Assembly (NCBI GenBank): GCA_022826745.1
Contig: JAJDUI010000036.1
Coordinates: forward strand, 62,001 to 126,000
Direction: 5' to 3'
DNA: 64,000 bases
Source of the DNA: Thermoanaerobaculia bacterium
GTDB lineage: Bacteria > Acidobacteriota > Thermoanaerobaculia > Multivoradales > Multivoraceae
Numbering within the stretch: the first letter of the stretch is position 1; each line of letters begins with the position of its first letter. Below the pieces are notes generated by a model. The model had not been told where the DNA came from, made no database searches, and worked only from the letters and a program-made list of their open reading frames with translations. The position numbers and the translations under genes are program-made. This document shows, piece by piece, positions 35,430-44,731 of this stretch.

Positions 35430-38400
35430 ATGAACCCGAAACCGAGGCTTCCGCCGCGCTCTGGCGCCGCGATCCTGGCCGCGCTGCTGCTCGGCGCGGG
35501 ACCGGCTGTCGCGTCGGAACTCGCCCCGGAGGATCTCGAGTTCTTCGAGCAGAAGATCCGCCCGGTCCTGGTCGAGCACTGCTACACGTGCCACAACAGC
35601 ACGGAGATCGCGGAAAGCGGACTGCGTCTCGACTACCGCGGCGGCATGCTCGAGGGCGGCATGCGAGGTCCTGCCATCGAGCCGGGCAAGCCGCGCAGCA
35701 GCCTTCTGCTTAGGGCCATGAGACACCCGAGCCTCGACTTCCGGATGCCCCTGGGCGGAGCGAAGCTGCCCGACGACGTGGTCGCCGACTTCGAGCGCTG
35801 GATCGAGATCGGAGCGCCCGATCCACGGGACGAACCGCCCTCCGCCGACGCGCTCAGGGAAGCGACCGCGTGGCGGACGATCCTCGAGCAACGGAAGAGC
35901 TGGTGGAGCCTGCAGCCGATAACCCAGCCCGAACCTCCCGACGTCGCCGATGCGGACTGGTCGCACAACGCGATCGACCGGTTCCTCGCCCGCGGCATCG
36001 CCGACGCCGGGCTCGAGGCCGCGCCGCTTGCCGAGCCGCGCACCGTGATGCGGCGACTCTCCTACGTGCTGACCGGCCTGCCGCCGACGCCGGCGCAGGT
36101 CGACGACTTCGAGCGCCGCGCCGCCATCGACCGGGACGCCGCGGTCGCGGACGAAGTCGACCGGCTGCTCGCCGACCCGGCCTTCGGCGAACGCTGGGCC
36201 CGGCACTGGATGGACTGGGTCCGCTACGCCGAGACGCACGGCAGCGAGGGCGACCCACCGGTGCCCTACGCCTGGCGCTACCGCGACTACCTCATCCGGG
36301 CGCTGAACGCCGACGTACCCGTCGACCGGTTGATCCGCGAGCACCTGGCCGGCGACCTGCTCGACGAGCCGCGGATGAACCCCGAACTCGGCATCAACGA
36401 GTCGGCCATCGGCATCGCCCAGTACCGCTTCGTCCTGCACGGCTTCGGCCCCACCGACGCCCTCGACGAACAGGTCCGCTTCACCGAGAACCAGATCGAC
36501 GTCGTCTCCAAGGCGTTCCTGGGGATGACCGTCGCCTGCGCGCGCTGCCACGACCACAAGTTCGACGCGATCAGCCAGACCGACTTCTACGCCCTCTACG
36601 GCACGATGGTCAACGGCCGTCCAGGCGTCCAGACGATCGACGACGAGGCGCGGCGGAACGCCCACCGGGACGACCTGGTCCGACTGAAGGGCGAGCTGAA
36701 GCAGGTGCTGGCCGAGGCATGGCTCGAAGCCGCCGCCGAGGTGCCGGCCAGGTTGCAGCAGCCGGACGGCCCGTGGGCGGCGGCACTCACGGGCGGCCAG
36801 TCTCCCTACGACCCGCTCTATGCCTGGGTTCGAGCCGGTCGAATCCGTGGCCGCGGGGCCTTCGCGAAGCAGTGGCAGGAGCTGGCCGCCGCCTACGAAC
36901 GGAGCGGGCAGCAACTCGAGGCAAGGCGACAGGCGCCCGCCGTCCAGCGTTGGGACCTGAGCCGAACCGCGGACGTCGAGCAGTGGTACCGGCACGGCAA
37001 CGGCCTTCCCGAGGCGAAGCCGCAGGAAGCCGGAAGCTACGAAGTCACCCAGGGCGGCGGGACGATCGTCGCCGACATCCTGCCGGCCGGCGTCTACACG
37101 CACTCGCTCACGAACCGCCACAACGGGACCTTCTCGTCGCCACGGTTCCTCATCGGGACCAGGCAAAAGCTGGCGGTGCGGATTGCCGGCCGCGGCGGGG
37201 CGGTCGCACGCTACGCGGTCCAGAATTACCCCCAGCGCGGGGAGGTCCATCCGATCGAAACCCTCTCGGACGGCGAATGGCGCTGGCAGCACTGGGACCT
37301 CGATTACTGGGACGGCGACCACGCCTACATCGAGCTGGTGACGGCCGCCGATCATCCGATGACCGGGGAGAGCTCCGGCGGGCGCTCGGACCGCTCCTGG
37401 TTCGGGATCACCGAAGCGGTCGTGCTCGACGAGAACGGCGAGCTACCCCGCGACCAGCCAGCCGAGTTCACGGCTCCCCTGTTCGAGATCGAGGGAGCGC
37501 CGGGCGACCGCGGCGAACTGGCGGCCCGCTACGGCGAAGCGGTTCAGGGCGCCGCCCGGGCCTGGCGCGACGGTTCGATGAACGACGCTCAGGCCCGCTT
37601 CCTGGCGAGCTTCGTGCGCCGCGGCCTGCTCCCGAACGATCTGGCCGACGTGCCGGAGGCGCGCGCGATCGTCGACAGGATCCGGCAGCTCGAGGAAACG
37701 ATCCCCGTGCCGACCCGCTCCCCCGCGGTGCTCGCCGGCCCCCGCTTCGATCAGCCGCTGATGGAGCGGGGCAACCACCGGCGGCTCGGTGAACCGGTGC
37801 CGCAGCGCTTCCTCGAAGCGATCGACCCCGAGCCCTACGCCGAGTCGGTCCACCCGCGGCTTGCCCTGGCAGACAGTGTTCTCGACCCCGGTAATCCGCT
37901 CACGGCCCGTGTCATCGCGAACCGGCTCTGGGGCCACACCTTCGGCCGCGGCATCGTCGCCACGCCGGACAACTTCGGGCAGATGGGCGAGCTGCCGTCG
38001 AACGCGGCCCTCCTCGATCACCTGGCGACGACGCTTCAGGACGACGACTGGTCCCTGAAGAGGTTCGTGCGGCGGCTCGCCTCGACCCGGGCCTTCCAGC
38101 TCGAGTCGACGCCGTCGGAAGCCGCCCGGGAACGGGATCCGCGGAACGACCTCCTCTCCCATGCCCATCTCCGCCGCCTGGAGGCCGAGGCAGTGCGCGA
38201 CTCGATGCTGATCGCCGCCGGTCAACTCGAACCGGTGACCGTCAGCGGGACCCTCCCGGAAACCGGCTGGTCGAACCGGCGCAGCGTCTACGTTCAGGTC
38301 ATCCGGAATCAGCCGGATCCCCTGCTCCACACCCTCGACCTGCCGACCCCGGTGACGACCAAGGGCCAGCGCGACCAGACCAACGTGCCCGCGCAGTCGC

Positions 38401-39353
38401 TGCTCATGATGAACAACACGCAGGTCATGCACCTGGCCACTCGCTTCGCCGACCGGATCGCCCGGGACGCCGATCTGCACAGCGACCGGGAACGCATCGC
38501 CGCCATGTTCCGCCTCGCTCTCGGCCGGCCCCCGACCGAACCGGAACTCGGCGCGGCCGAGCAGTTCCTGGAGCAGGCCGTCGACCGGAAGCCCGCGCGG
38601 GAAGACGTGGAAGCGTGGAGCGCGGCGGCGATGGAACGCCGCGAGGAGAGCGCCGGAATCCGCGACTTCACCGCGGACAAGACGCGCGGAGTGCTGCGCT
38701 TCTACCACCGGGCGTCGGCGCCCAGGGCGGTCGCCGCGTGGGAGTTCGACGACACGCCCAAGAATGGCCGGACCTACGATTCCGCCGGCAGTTTCCCGCT
38801 CAAGCTGGGCCGCCACGTCCGCGTGGACGACGGCGCACTGTGGCTGGAGACGTCGGATGTCGTGACGTCGAAGCCGCTCCGACGGACACTGGACGAGTAC
38901 ACGCTCGAGGCCTGGGTAACCGGCCTCCCGGGCGACGCGGGCGCCGGCGACGCGCCGGTCCACCTGGTCCTGGCACGGGACCGCAAGGGCGCCTGGACCG
39001 CGTACCGGAACAGTGCCGAGGCCGACCCGGAGAGGGTCCGCCAGGAGCTTCCGATGAGCCTGGACGAGGGTCGCATCCGGCTCGCGGGCGCCGGAGACGC
39101 GCCGCTGGGCGTGCTTCAGGCTCGCCTCTACGACCGCGTCCTGGCCCCCGCCGATGTCGCGGCCTCGGCGCTCGGCAACATCGAAGCGCCGTCGGAAGCG
39201 GAGCAGGCGCGCATCTACCGCAGCAGTTGGTCCCGCATCGCGCGCCTCGAGGCAGAAGCCGACCAGCTCGAGCAGAGCGCCGCCGGAGGCGACGCGTGGC
39301 GGCGACTGGCGCACGCCATGTTCAACCTGAAGGAGTTCATGTACCTCCGATGA
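35430..39353 (+). CDS. PSD1 and cytochrome c domain protein (DUF1549/DUF1553) with LamG-like tail
   Basis: A 1307-residue exported protein. A signal peptide (to about residue 29) is followed by a planctomycete-type cytochrome c motif CYTCH (51-55). Then come DUF1549 ([72 protein letters not shown]), a carbohydrate-binding-like middle section and DUF1553 ([57 protein letters not shown]). A LamG-like beta-sandwich lies near 1090-1240. CARCH is a second possible heme site. The family is thought to couple electron transfer to polymer degradation. First gene of a six-gene operon; ATG 35430 lies 12 bases after the previous stop. Confidence 0.9.
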   Translation: MNPKPRLPPRSGAAILAALLLGAGPAVASELAPEDLEFFEQKIRPVLVEHCYTCHNSTEIAESGLRLDYRGGMLEGGMRGPAIEPGKPRSSLLLRAMRHPSLDFRMPLGGAKLPDDVVADFERWIEIGAPDPRDEPPSADALREATAWRTILEQRKSWWSLQPITQPEPPDVADADWSHNAIDRFLARGIADAGLEAAPLAEPRTVMRRLSYVLTGLPPTPAQVDDFERRAAIDRDAAVADEVDRLLADPAFGERWARHWMDWVRYAETHGSEGDPPVPYAWRYRDYLIRALNADVPVDRLIREHLAGDLLDEPRMNPELGINESAIGIAQYRFVLHGFGPTDALDEQVRFTENQIDVVSKAFLGMTVACARCHDHKFDAISQTDFYALYGTMVNGRPGVQTIDDEARRNAHRDDLVRLKGELKQVLAEAWLEAAAEVPARLQQPDGPWAAALTGGQSPYDPLYAWVRAGRIRGRGAFAKQWQELAAAYERSGQQLEARRQAPAVQRWDLSRTADVEQWYRHGNGLPEAKPQEAGSYEVTQGGGTIVADILPAGVYTHSLTNRHNGTFSSPRFLIGTRQKLAVRIAGRGGAVARYAVQNYPQRGEVHPIETLSDGEWRWQHWDLDYWDGDHAYIELVTAADHPMTGESSGGRSDRSWFGITEAVVLDENGELPRDQPAEFTAPLFEIEGAPGDRGELAARYGEAVQGAARAWRDGSMNDAQARFLASFVRRGLLPNDLADVPEARAIVDRIRQLEETIPVPTRSPAVLAGPRFDQPLMERGNHRRLGEPVPQRFLEAIDPEPYAESVHPRLALADSVLDPGNPLTARVIANRLWGHTFGRGIVATPDNFGQMGELPSNAALLDHLATTLQDDDWSLKRFVRRLASTRAFQLESTPSEAARERDPRNDLLSHAHLRRLEAEAVRDSMLIAAGQLEPVTVSGTLPETGWSNRRSVYVQVIRNQPDPLLHTLDLPTPVTTKGQRDQTNVPAQSLLMMNNTQVMHLATRFADRIARDADLHSDRERIAAMFRLALGRPPTEPELGAAEQFLEQAVDRKPAREDVEAWSAAAMERREESAGIRDFTADKTRGVLRFYHRASAPRAVAAWEFDDTPKNGRTYDSAGSFPLKLGRHVRVDDGALWLETSDVVTSKPLRRTLDEYTLEAWVTGLPGDAGAGDAPVHLVLARDRKGAWTAYRNSAEADPERVRQELPMSLDEGRIRLAGAGDAPLGVLQARLYDRVLAPADVAASALGNIEAPSEAEQARIYRSSWSRIARLEAEADQLEQSAAGGDAWRRLAHAMFNLKEFMYLR

Positions 39354-40768
39354 GCGATCACCAGTGTTCCCTGATGAGCCGCCGGCGAATGCTGGCCCAG
39401 GTCTCCACCGGGTTCGGCGCGATTGCCCTGAACGGCATGCTCGGTTCGGCGCTCCTGCCGGGACCCGCCCGCGGCGCTCCGCGAGCCCGCGCCAAGCACG
39501 TCATCTTCCTCTACATGTCGGGAGGCGTGTCCCAGGTCGACTCGTTCGACCCGAAGCCGCGGCTCGACCGCGATCACGGCAAGCCGATGCCGACGAAGAT
39601 CGAGCGGACCCAGTTCAACGAGAACGGCAACATCTTCGCCTCGCCGTTCCCCTACAAGCAGTACGGCGAGAGCGGCATCCCCGTCAGCAGCATGTTCCCC
39701 CACGTCGGCGAGTGCGTCGACGACCTGGCCGTCATCCGCTCGATGACCAGCACGGTGAACGAGCACGCCCAGGGGAACTACTTCTTCCACACGGGCTTCC
39801 CGCTCGTCGGTCATCCGTCCGCGGGCGCTTGGGTGAACTACGGGCTCGGCACCGAGAACGAGAACCTGCCCGGCTTCGTCGTCCTCCAGAGCGGCCAGGC
39901 CGGCATCCCGCACGGCGGAGTCGGCATCTACAGCAGCGGCTACCTGCCGGCCGAGTTCCAGGGTTCCATCCTGCGCGGCGACTCCGAGGACGCGGTCCAG
40001 AACATCCAGGCGCTGGAGGCGCCGTCGGCGCAGCGCGAGCGGCTCGACTTCGTGCAGGCAATGGACCAGGCGTTCATCGAGCGGCTCGGCGGCCACGCCG
40101 ACGTCGAAGCGGCGGTGCGCAACTACGAGACGGCGTTCCGGATGCAGGCCGAGGTGCCCGAACTCTGCGACATCAGCGGCGAGACCAGGGCGACGCGTGA
40201 GCTCTACGCACTGGATCACCCGAACCAGACGACGGCGGACTACGGCCGCCAGTGCCTGCTGGCGCGGCGACTGGTCGAACGCGGCGTCCGCTTCGTCGAG
40301 CTGAGCTGCCTGCCGGAACCGGATGACGCGGGCCAGGCCGCGAACCCGTGGGACCAGCACACGGGCCTCGAGGTCGGCCACCGGAACATGGCGCTTCAGG
40401 TCGACCAGCCCATCGCCGGCCTCCTTCGTGACCTGAAGGCTCGCGGCCTGCTCGACGAGACGCTCGTCATCTGGGCCGGGGAGTTTGGCCGCACTCCGTT
40501 CCACCAGGGCGCCGACGGCCGCGATCATAATCCGTTCGGCTTCTCGATCTGGCTCGCCGGCGGCGGGATCAAGGGCGGAACGATCCACGGCGCCACGGAC
40601 GACTTCGGCTACCACGTCGTCGAGGACGAAGTCACGATCTACGACCTCTGGGCCACCGTCCTCCATCTCCTCGGCATCGACCACACGAACCTCACCTACC
40701 GCTACGGCGGCCGCGACTTCCGCCTCACCGACGTGCACGGCAATGTCGTCGATCAGATCCTCGCGTAG
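39350..40768 (+). CDS. DUF1501 family protein, Tat-exported
   Basis: A 472-residue protein with a twin-arginine signal ([21 protein letters not shown]). The DUF1501 body is related to sulfatases/phosphatases: [105 protein letters not shown]1501 proteins nearly always follow PSD1 partners, as here (ATGA overlap), and probably act with them in the periplasm. Activity unproven. Confidence 0.9.
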   Translation: MSDHQCSLMSRRRMLAQVSTGFGAIALNGMLGSALLPGPARGAPRARAKHVIFLYMSGGVSQVDSFDPKPRLDRDHGKPMPTKIERTQFNENGNIFASPFPYKQYGESGIPVSSMFPHVGECVDDLAVIRSMTSTVNEHAQGNYFFHTGFPLVGHPSAGAWVNYGLGTENENLPGFVVLQSGQAGIPHGGVGIYSSGYLPAEFQGSILRGDSEDAVQNIQALEAPSAQRERLDFVQAMDQAFIERLGGHADVEAAVRNYETAFRMQAEVPELCDISGETRATRELYALDHPNQTTADYGRQCLLARRLVERGVRFVELSCLPEPDDAGQAANPWDQHTGLEVGHRNMALQVDQPIAGLLRDLKARGLLDETLVIWAGEFGRTPFHQGADGRDHNPFGFSIWLAGGGIKGGTIHGATDDFGYHVVEDEVTIYDLWATVLHLLGIDHTNLTYRYGGRDFRLTDVHGNVVDQILA

Positions 40769-40772
40769 GGCG

Positions 40773-42263
40773 GTGGCGGGCACCCGCCTGAGACGGGACC
40801 GGAGGGGGCGGCCTCCAGCGGATGTCGGTGCGCCGGCCTTCTGGCCGGCATCCGCCGGAGGCGGAATCCGGATCCGGGCCACAGGTGTTGCGCTTGCCGC
40901 CGTCGGCGCTCTCCTGGCAGCCGGGAACTCAGCAACCGCCCAGGATGACCCCAGCTACTACCGTGACGTCTGGCCCGTCATCCAGCAACGGTGCCAGGGC
41001 TGCCACCAACCCGCGCAGCTCGGCGGTGAGTTGAACCTGACCAGCTTCGAGGGACTCGCCGCGGGCGGGATGAGTGGACCGGCTTTCGTGGCCGGCAGGC
41101 CGGACGAGAGCCGGATGCTCCGGATGCTTCGGGGGGAGATCGAGCCGGCGATGCCGATGCGGGCGGAGCCGCTCGACGAAGTGGAGATCACCGCGATCAG
41201 CGACTGGATCGCGGCCGGCGCCCACGACGACACGCCCGACGAGATGCGCCTGGGCGCGGCGACCGGGCCGATCGTCTATCGCCAGCCGCCGGTGATCACG
41301 GCGGTGGCCTACTCCGCCGACGGCGAGTGGCTGGCGGTATCGGGCAACCGGGAGGTCCTGCTCCACCGCCGGTCGGAGATCGGCAGCGGCGACAGTCTGG
41401 AGGCCCGTTTCAGCAGCGTCTCGGAGCGCATCCAGGGGCTGGCGTTCCTCAGGAACGGGCGGCTGATCGCCACCGGCGGCACGCCCGCGCGCTTCGGCGA
41501 GATCCAGATCTGGGACATCGAGGACCGGGAGCTCCGGGTCTCGAACATGCTCTGCCACGACACGCTGTTCGGCCTCGCCGTGTCGCCGGACGAACGCCGG
41601 CTCGCGATCGGCTGCGCCGATCACACGGTCCGTATCCACCAGGCGACCAGCGGCCGTGAGCTGCTGCGGATGAACCACCACGAGAACTGGGTGCTCGGGG
41701 TCGTCTTCGGCGGCGACGGCCGCCGCATCGTCTCCGTCGGCCGCGACCGGGCCGCGAAGCTGATCGACGCCTCCAGCGGCGCCTTCGTCGAGAACATCAA
41801 CCTGCTGCGCGGCGAGCTGTCGGCCGTCGTCCGGAACCCGCGAATCGAGGCGGTCGTCATCGGCGGCGAGGACCGCGTGCCCTACTACTACCGGATGGAC
41901 CGCGCCCGGAAGATGCTGATCGCCGACGACTCGACCCTGGTCCGGGAGTTCGAGCGTCAGGACGGGGAGATCTTCGCGCTCGCGGTGGACCCGCGGGGCA
42001 AGCGGCTCGCGGTCGGGGGCGCCGCAGCGGCGGTGCCGATCTACGACCTCGAGACGGGTGAACGGACCGCCACCGCCGCGGGACACCGCGCCGGCATCTA
42101 CACGCTGGCGTTCGACCCGGCCGGCGACGAACTGGCCACCGCCGGCTTCGACGGTCGGTTGAGGCTCTACGGCGCCGGCGACGGCGAGCTACTGCACGAG
42201 TTCGTGCCGGTACCGATCGAGCACGACGCCGGAACCCGCGCCGCCGCCGGAGGTGCGCCGTGA
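40773..42263 (+). CDS. c-type cytochrome with WD40-like propeller
   Basis: A 496-residue exported protein. A hydrophobic segment (ATGVALAAVGALLAAGNSATA, about 36-56) is followed by a cytochrome c motif CQGCH (74-78). WD40/propeller repeats follow from about 130 (ITAVAYSADGEWLAVSG, LFGLAVSPDERRLAIGCAD, VLGVVFGGDGRRIVSVGRD, IYTLAFDPAGDELATAGFDG). This cytochrome-plus-WD40 build is common in Planctomycetota. GTG 40773 is the only standard start in frame, but the first about 35 codons lie across a hairpin-rich repeat and are probably poorly conserved, so the start is doubtful. The next gene overlaps by 4 bases. Confidence 0.8.
   Translation: MAGTRLRRDRRGRPPADVGAPAFWPASAGGGIRIRATGVALAAVGALLAAGNSATAQDDPSYYRDVWPVIQQRCQGCHQPAQLGGELNLTSFEGLAAGGMSGPAFVAGRPDESRMLRMLRGEIEPAMPMRAEPLDEVEITAISDWIAAGAHDDTPDEMRLGAATGPIVYRQPPVITAVAYSADGEWLAVSGNREVLLHRRSEIGSGDSLEARFSSVSERIQGLAFLRNGRLIATGGTPARFGEIQIWDIEDRELRVSNMLCHDTLFGLAVSPDERRLAIGCADHTVRIHQATSGRELLRMNHHENWVLGVVFGGDGRRIVSVGRDRAAKLIDASSGAFVENINLLRGELSAVVRNPRIEAVVIGGEDRVPYYYRMDRARKMLIADDSTLVREFERQDGEIFALAVDPRGKRLAVGGAAAAVPIYDLETGERTATAAGHRAGIYTLAFDPAGDELATAGFDGRLRLYGAGDGELLHEFVPVPIEHDAGTRAAAGGAP
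40801..40865 (-). repeat. Copy C of the hairpin-GCACC element (minus orientation)
   Basis: On the minus strand a CCGCCTCCGGCGG hairpin (40852-40864) leads into a 7-bp stem GCCGGCC/GGCCGGC (40832-40838, 40843-40849) followed by GCACC (40827-40831). The outer arms 40818-40824 and 40849-40855 can also pair around it, and GGAGG/CCTCC (40801-40805, 40812-40816) forms another stem. The 13-base leader is identical to one in the 26717-26805 array. It overlaps the poorly supported N-terminus of the cytochrome-WD40 gene. Confidence 0.5.
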
Positions 42264-44731
42264 GTCGCTCGCCGCTTCGAAGCGCCTGCCAGGCGCTTGC
42301 CGGCATCGCCATCGCCACGGTCGCTGGCGCCGCGGGGCCGCCGCCGAATCTCGTCGACATGCATCCCCACGGCGGCCAGCAGGGACGGGCCCTTCGGCTG
42401 GTCATCGAGGGCTACGGCGTCGCGGGCGAACTGGAGATCGAAAGCACCCTGCCCGGTTCGTTCGCCCGTCTCGGCGAAGCTCGCGACGAGGACCGGTTGC
42501 AGCAACAGAGGCGGCCGAACGACCGCAACCTCCAGGCCGCCGTGTTCCTGGTGGAGATCGACGCCGGCGCCGCGCCCGGGCTCTACCCGCTGCGCGCGGT
42601 CAGCGACGACGGCCTGTCGAACGCCCTGCTGTTCCGGGTGGACACCGTGTCCGAAGTCTCCGAACGGAGCCTGCGCGACGCTGGCGATGCCACGGAACCG
42701 CCGCGAATCGATGCACTGCCGGTCGTCGTCAACGGCACGCTGGACGGAGCGGAACGGGACCGCTATCGCTTCCCCGCGGAAACTGGCGAGCGGATCGTCC
42801 TGGAAGTCGAGGCGCGGCGCGTGGGCTCGGCGATCGATCCGGTACTCCGCCTGCTCGACGGCGAAGGCAACGAGATCGCTTTCAACCAGGAAGGACCCGG
42901 CATCGACGTCGACGCCCGTCTCGACTGGCAGCCGCCCGAGGCCGGGGAGTACGTCGTCGAAGTCCACGACGCCCGATTCAGCAACCAGAGGAGGAACTTC
43001 TACCGCCTCAAGCTGATCGCCGCCTCGGACTACGCGTACGCCGACGCCGTCTTCCCGCTGGGGGCGCGCCGCGGAGAGGAGACGCGATTCGGGCTCAGCG
43101 GCGGCAGCGAGGCCGCCGCCAGGGAAATCGCCCGCGCCGTCGACACGGAAAACGCCTTCGACATCGTCGCTTTGCCCGTCGCCTCCAAGGCCAGCGCGGC
43201 CCTGCCGTTTCGGGTGGTCGTGGGCAGCCATCGCGAGGTGCTGGAGGGTGAAACGGCCGCCGGCGAGACCCTCGACACGCCCGTGGTCGTCAACGGCCGG
43301 ATCGACGACGCCGGCGAGGTGGACCGCTACCGGATCGCCGCCCAGCCGGGCCGGAAGCTCCTGATAGAGGCCGAGGGCGCCGCGCTCGGCTCCTCCGACC
43401 TGTTCGGCGTGCTGACCGTCACGACGCCGGACGGCGAGTTCCTGGCCTCCTCCGGCGACGACATCCCGGACCCCGACACGTTCCGGCTGCTGTCGCCGAC
43501 CGCCACCTCCTTCGACCCCTGGGTCCTGGTCGAGACGCCGGAAGGAACGGACGAGCTGCACGTCACGGTCGAGGACCTGGTCGGGCGCGGCGGTCCGCGT
43601 TTCGGCTACCGGTTGACGGCGACCGCGAACGGCCCCGACTTCGAGCTGCGCCTGAGCACGGCCCAATTGACGCTCAACAGCGGCGCTTCGAAGCCAATCG
43701 ACGTCGGCGCCGTGCGCCGCGGTTATCTCGGTCCGATCCGCCTGTACGTCGAGGAACCGCCGCCCGGCATCGAGGCCCGGGACGGATGGATCACCAGGGA
43801 AGTGCGCGACCTCGACACGCGCACGCTGGCGCGCTCCGGCCGGATCCTGGTCACCGCCGACCTCGACGCTCCCCGCCGGCGCTTCGACCTCGAGATCTGG
43901 GGCGAAGGCGTGCTCGAGGACGGCACCGTCATCCGGCGCCGAGCGACCATGCCGGGGAGCGTGACCAGCGTGCGCGCCGGCGACGGCCGCAGCTACACGA
44001 CGGAGGCCGAGCGGTCGTTCAGCGCTCCGTGGCTGGAGAGCCGGCTGCCCGTCCTGCTCACCGGCAAGCAGGGCCCCCGGCTGACCACTCTGGAGCCGGC
44101 GACGGTAAGGCTGGTCAAGGGCATGCCGTTCGACTTCGAGTGGAAGTACGAAGCCCCGCCGGGCGAAGAGACCGCGACCAAACCGCCCATGGTCGTCAGT
44201 GCCCTGATCGGCGTGGGCGTGGGCGAGTTCCGGGTCGAGACGACCGAGAAGGCCGACTACAACAAGCCCGAAGGCCGCAAGCTGATCCGAAGCAGCGACG
44301 GCACCCAACTCGACCGCTACACCGTGACCCTCACCGGCGAAGTCACGGTGGGCGGCCGCCCCGAGCGCCTCTACACGCCCGGCGTAACGCTCGAGATCGT
44401 CCCCGGCTACCGGATCGAGGTCACCGGAGCGACCGTCAGGTCCGGCCGAAAGGGCACGGTGGAAGGCGTCCTCCACCGTGAAGAGAGCTTCCGGCAGCCG
44501 GTCGAGTTGCGCGCCGACGCGCTGCCCACCGGCGTCGTCTGCGACAGCACCGAAATCGAGGTCGAGGACGACGGCAGGTTCCGGCTGGCCTGCGAAGCGT
44601 CCGACCAGGTGGAAGCAGGGGACTACGACTTCCTGATCGCGTCGTCGTCCTGGCTGGCCGGCGAGAGAGAAGTCCGCGCCGCCTACACTACGGTGCCGGT
44701 GAGCGCGCGAATGGAGGTGAAGGGCAGATGA
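42260..44731 (+). CDS. Secreted PPC (pre-peptidase C-terminal)-domain protein
   Basis: An 823-residue exported protein starting at GTG 42260, overlapping the previous stop (GTGA). At least two PPC-like beta domains are visible: NGTLDGAERDRYRFPAETGERIVLEVEARRVGS-type text at about 155-260, and NGRIDDAGEVDRYRIAAQPG at about 345-450. A further run of beta-sandwich sequence reaches the end. PPC domains are targeting or carbohydrate-contact modules; no catalytic domain is evident. It is a standard partner in PSD1/DUF1501 operons. Its stop overlaps the next ATG. Confidence 0.8.
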   Translation: MSRSPLRSACQALAGIAIATVAGAAGPPPNLVDMHPHGGQQGRALRLVIEGYGVAGELEIESTLPGSFARLGEARDEDRLQQQRRPNDRNLQAAVFLVEIDAGAAPGLYPLRAVSDDGLSNALLFRVDTVSEVSERSLRDAGDATEPPRIDALPVVVNGTLDGAERDRYRFPAETGERIVLEVEARRVGSAIDPVLRLLDGEGNEIAFNQEGPGIDVDARLDWQPPEAGEYVVEVHDARFSNQRRNFYRLKLIAASDYAYADAVFPLGARRGEETRFGLSGGSEAAAREIARAVDTENAFDIVALPVASKASAALPFRVVVGSHREVLEGETAAGETLDTPVVVNGRIDDAGEVDRYRIAAQPGRKLLIEAEGAALGSSDLFGVLTVTTPDGEFLASSGDDIPDPDTFRLLSPTATSFDPWVLVETPEGTDELHVTVEDLVGRGGPRFGYRLTATANGPDFELRLSTAQLTLNSGASKPIDVGAVRRGYLGPIRLYVEEPPPGIEARDGWITREVRDLDTRTLARSGRILVTADLDAPRRRFDLEIWGEGVLEDGTVIRRRATMPGSVTSVRAGDGRSYTTEAERSFSAPWLESRLPVLLTGKQGPRLTTLEPATVRLVKGMPFDFEWKYEAPPGEETATKPPMVVSALIGVGVGEFRVETTEKADYNKPEGRKLIRSSDGTQLDRYTVTLTGEVTVGGRPERLYTPGVTLEIVPGYRIEVTGATVRSGRKGTVEGVLHREESFRQPVELRADALPTGVVCDSTEIEVEDDGRFRLACEASDQVEAGDYDFLIASSSWLAGEREVRAAYTTVPVSARMEVKGR

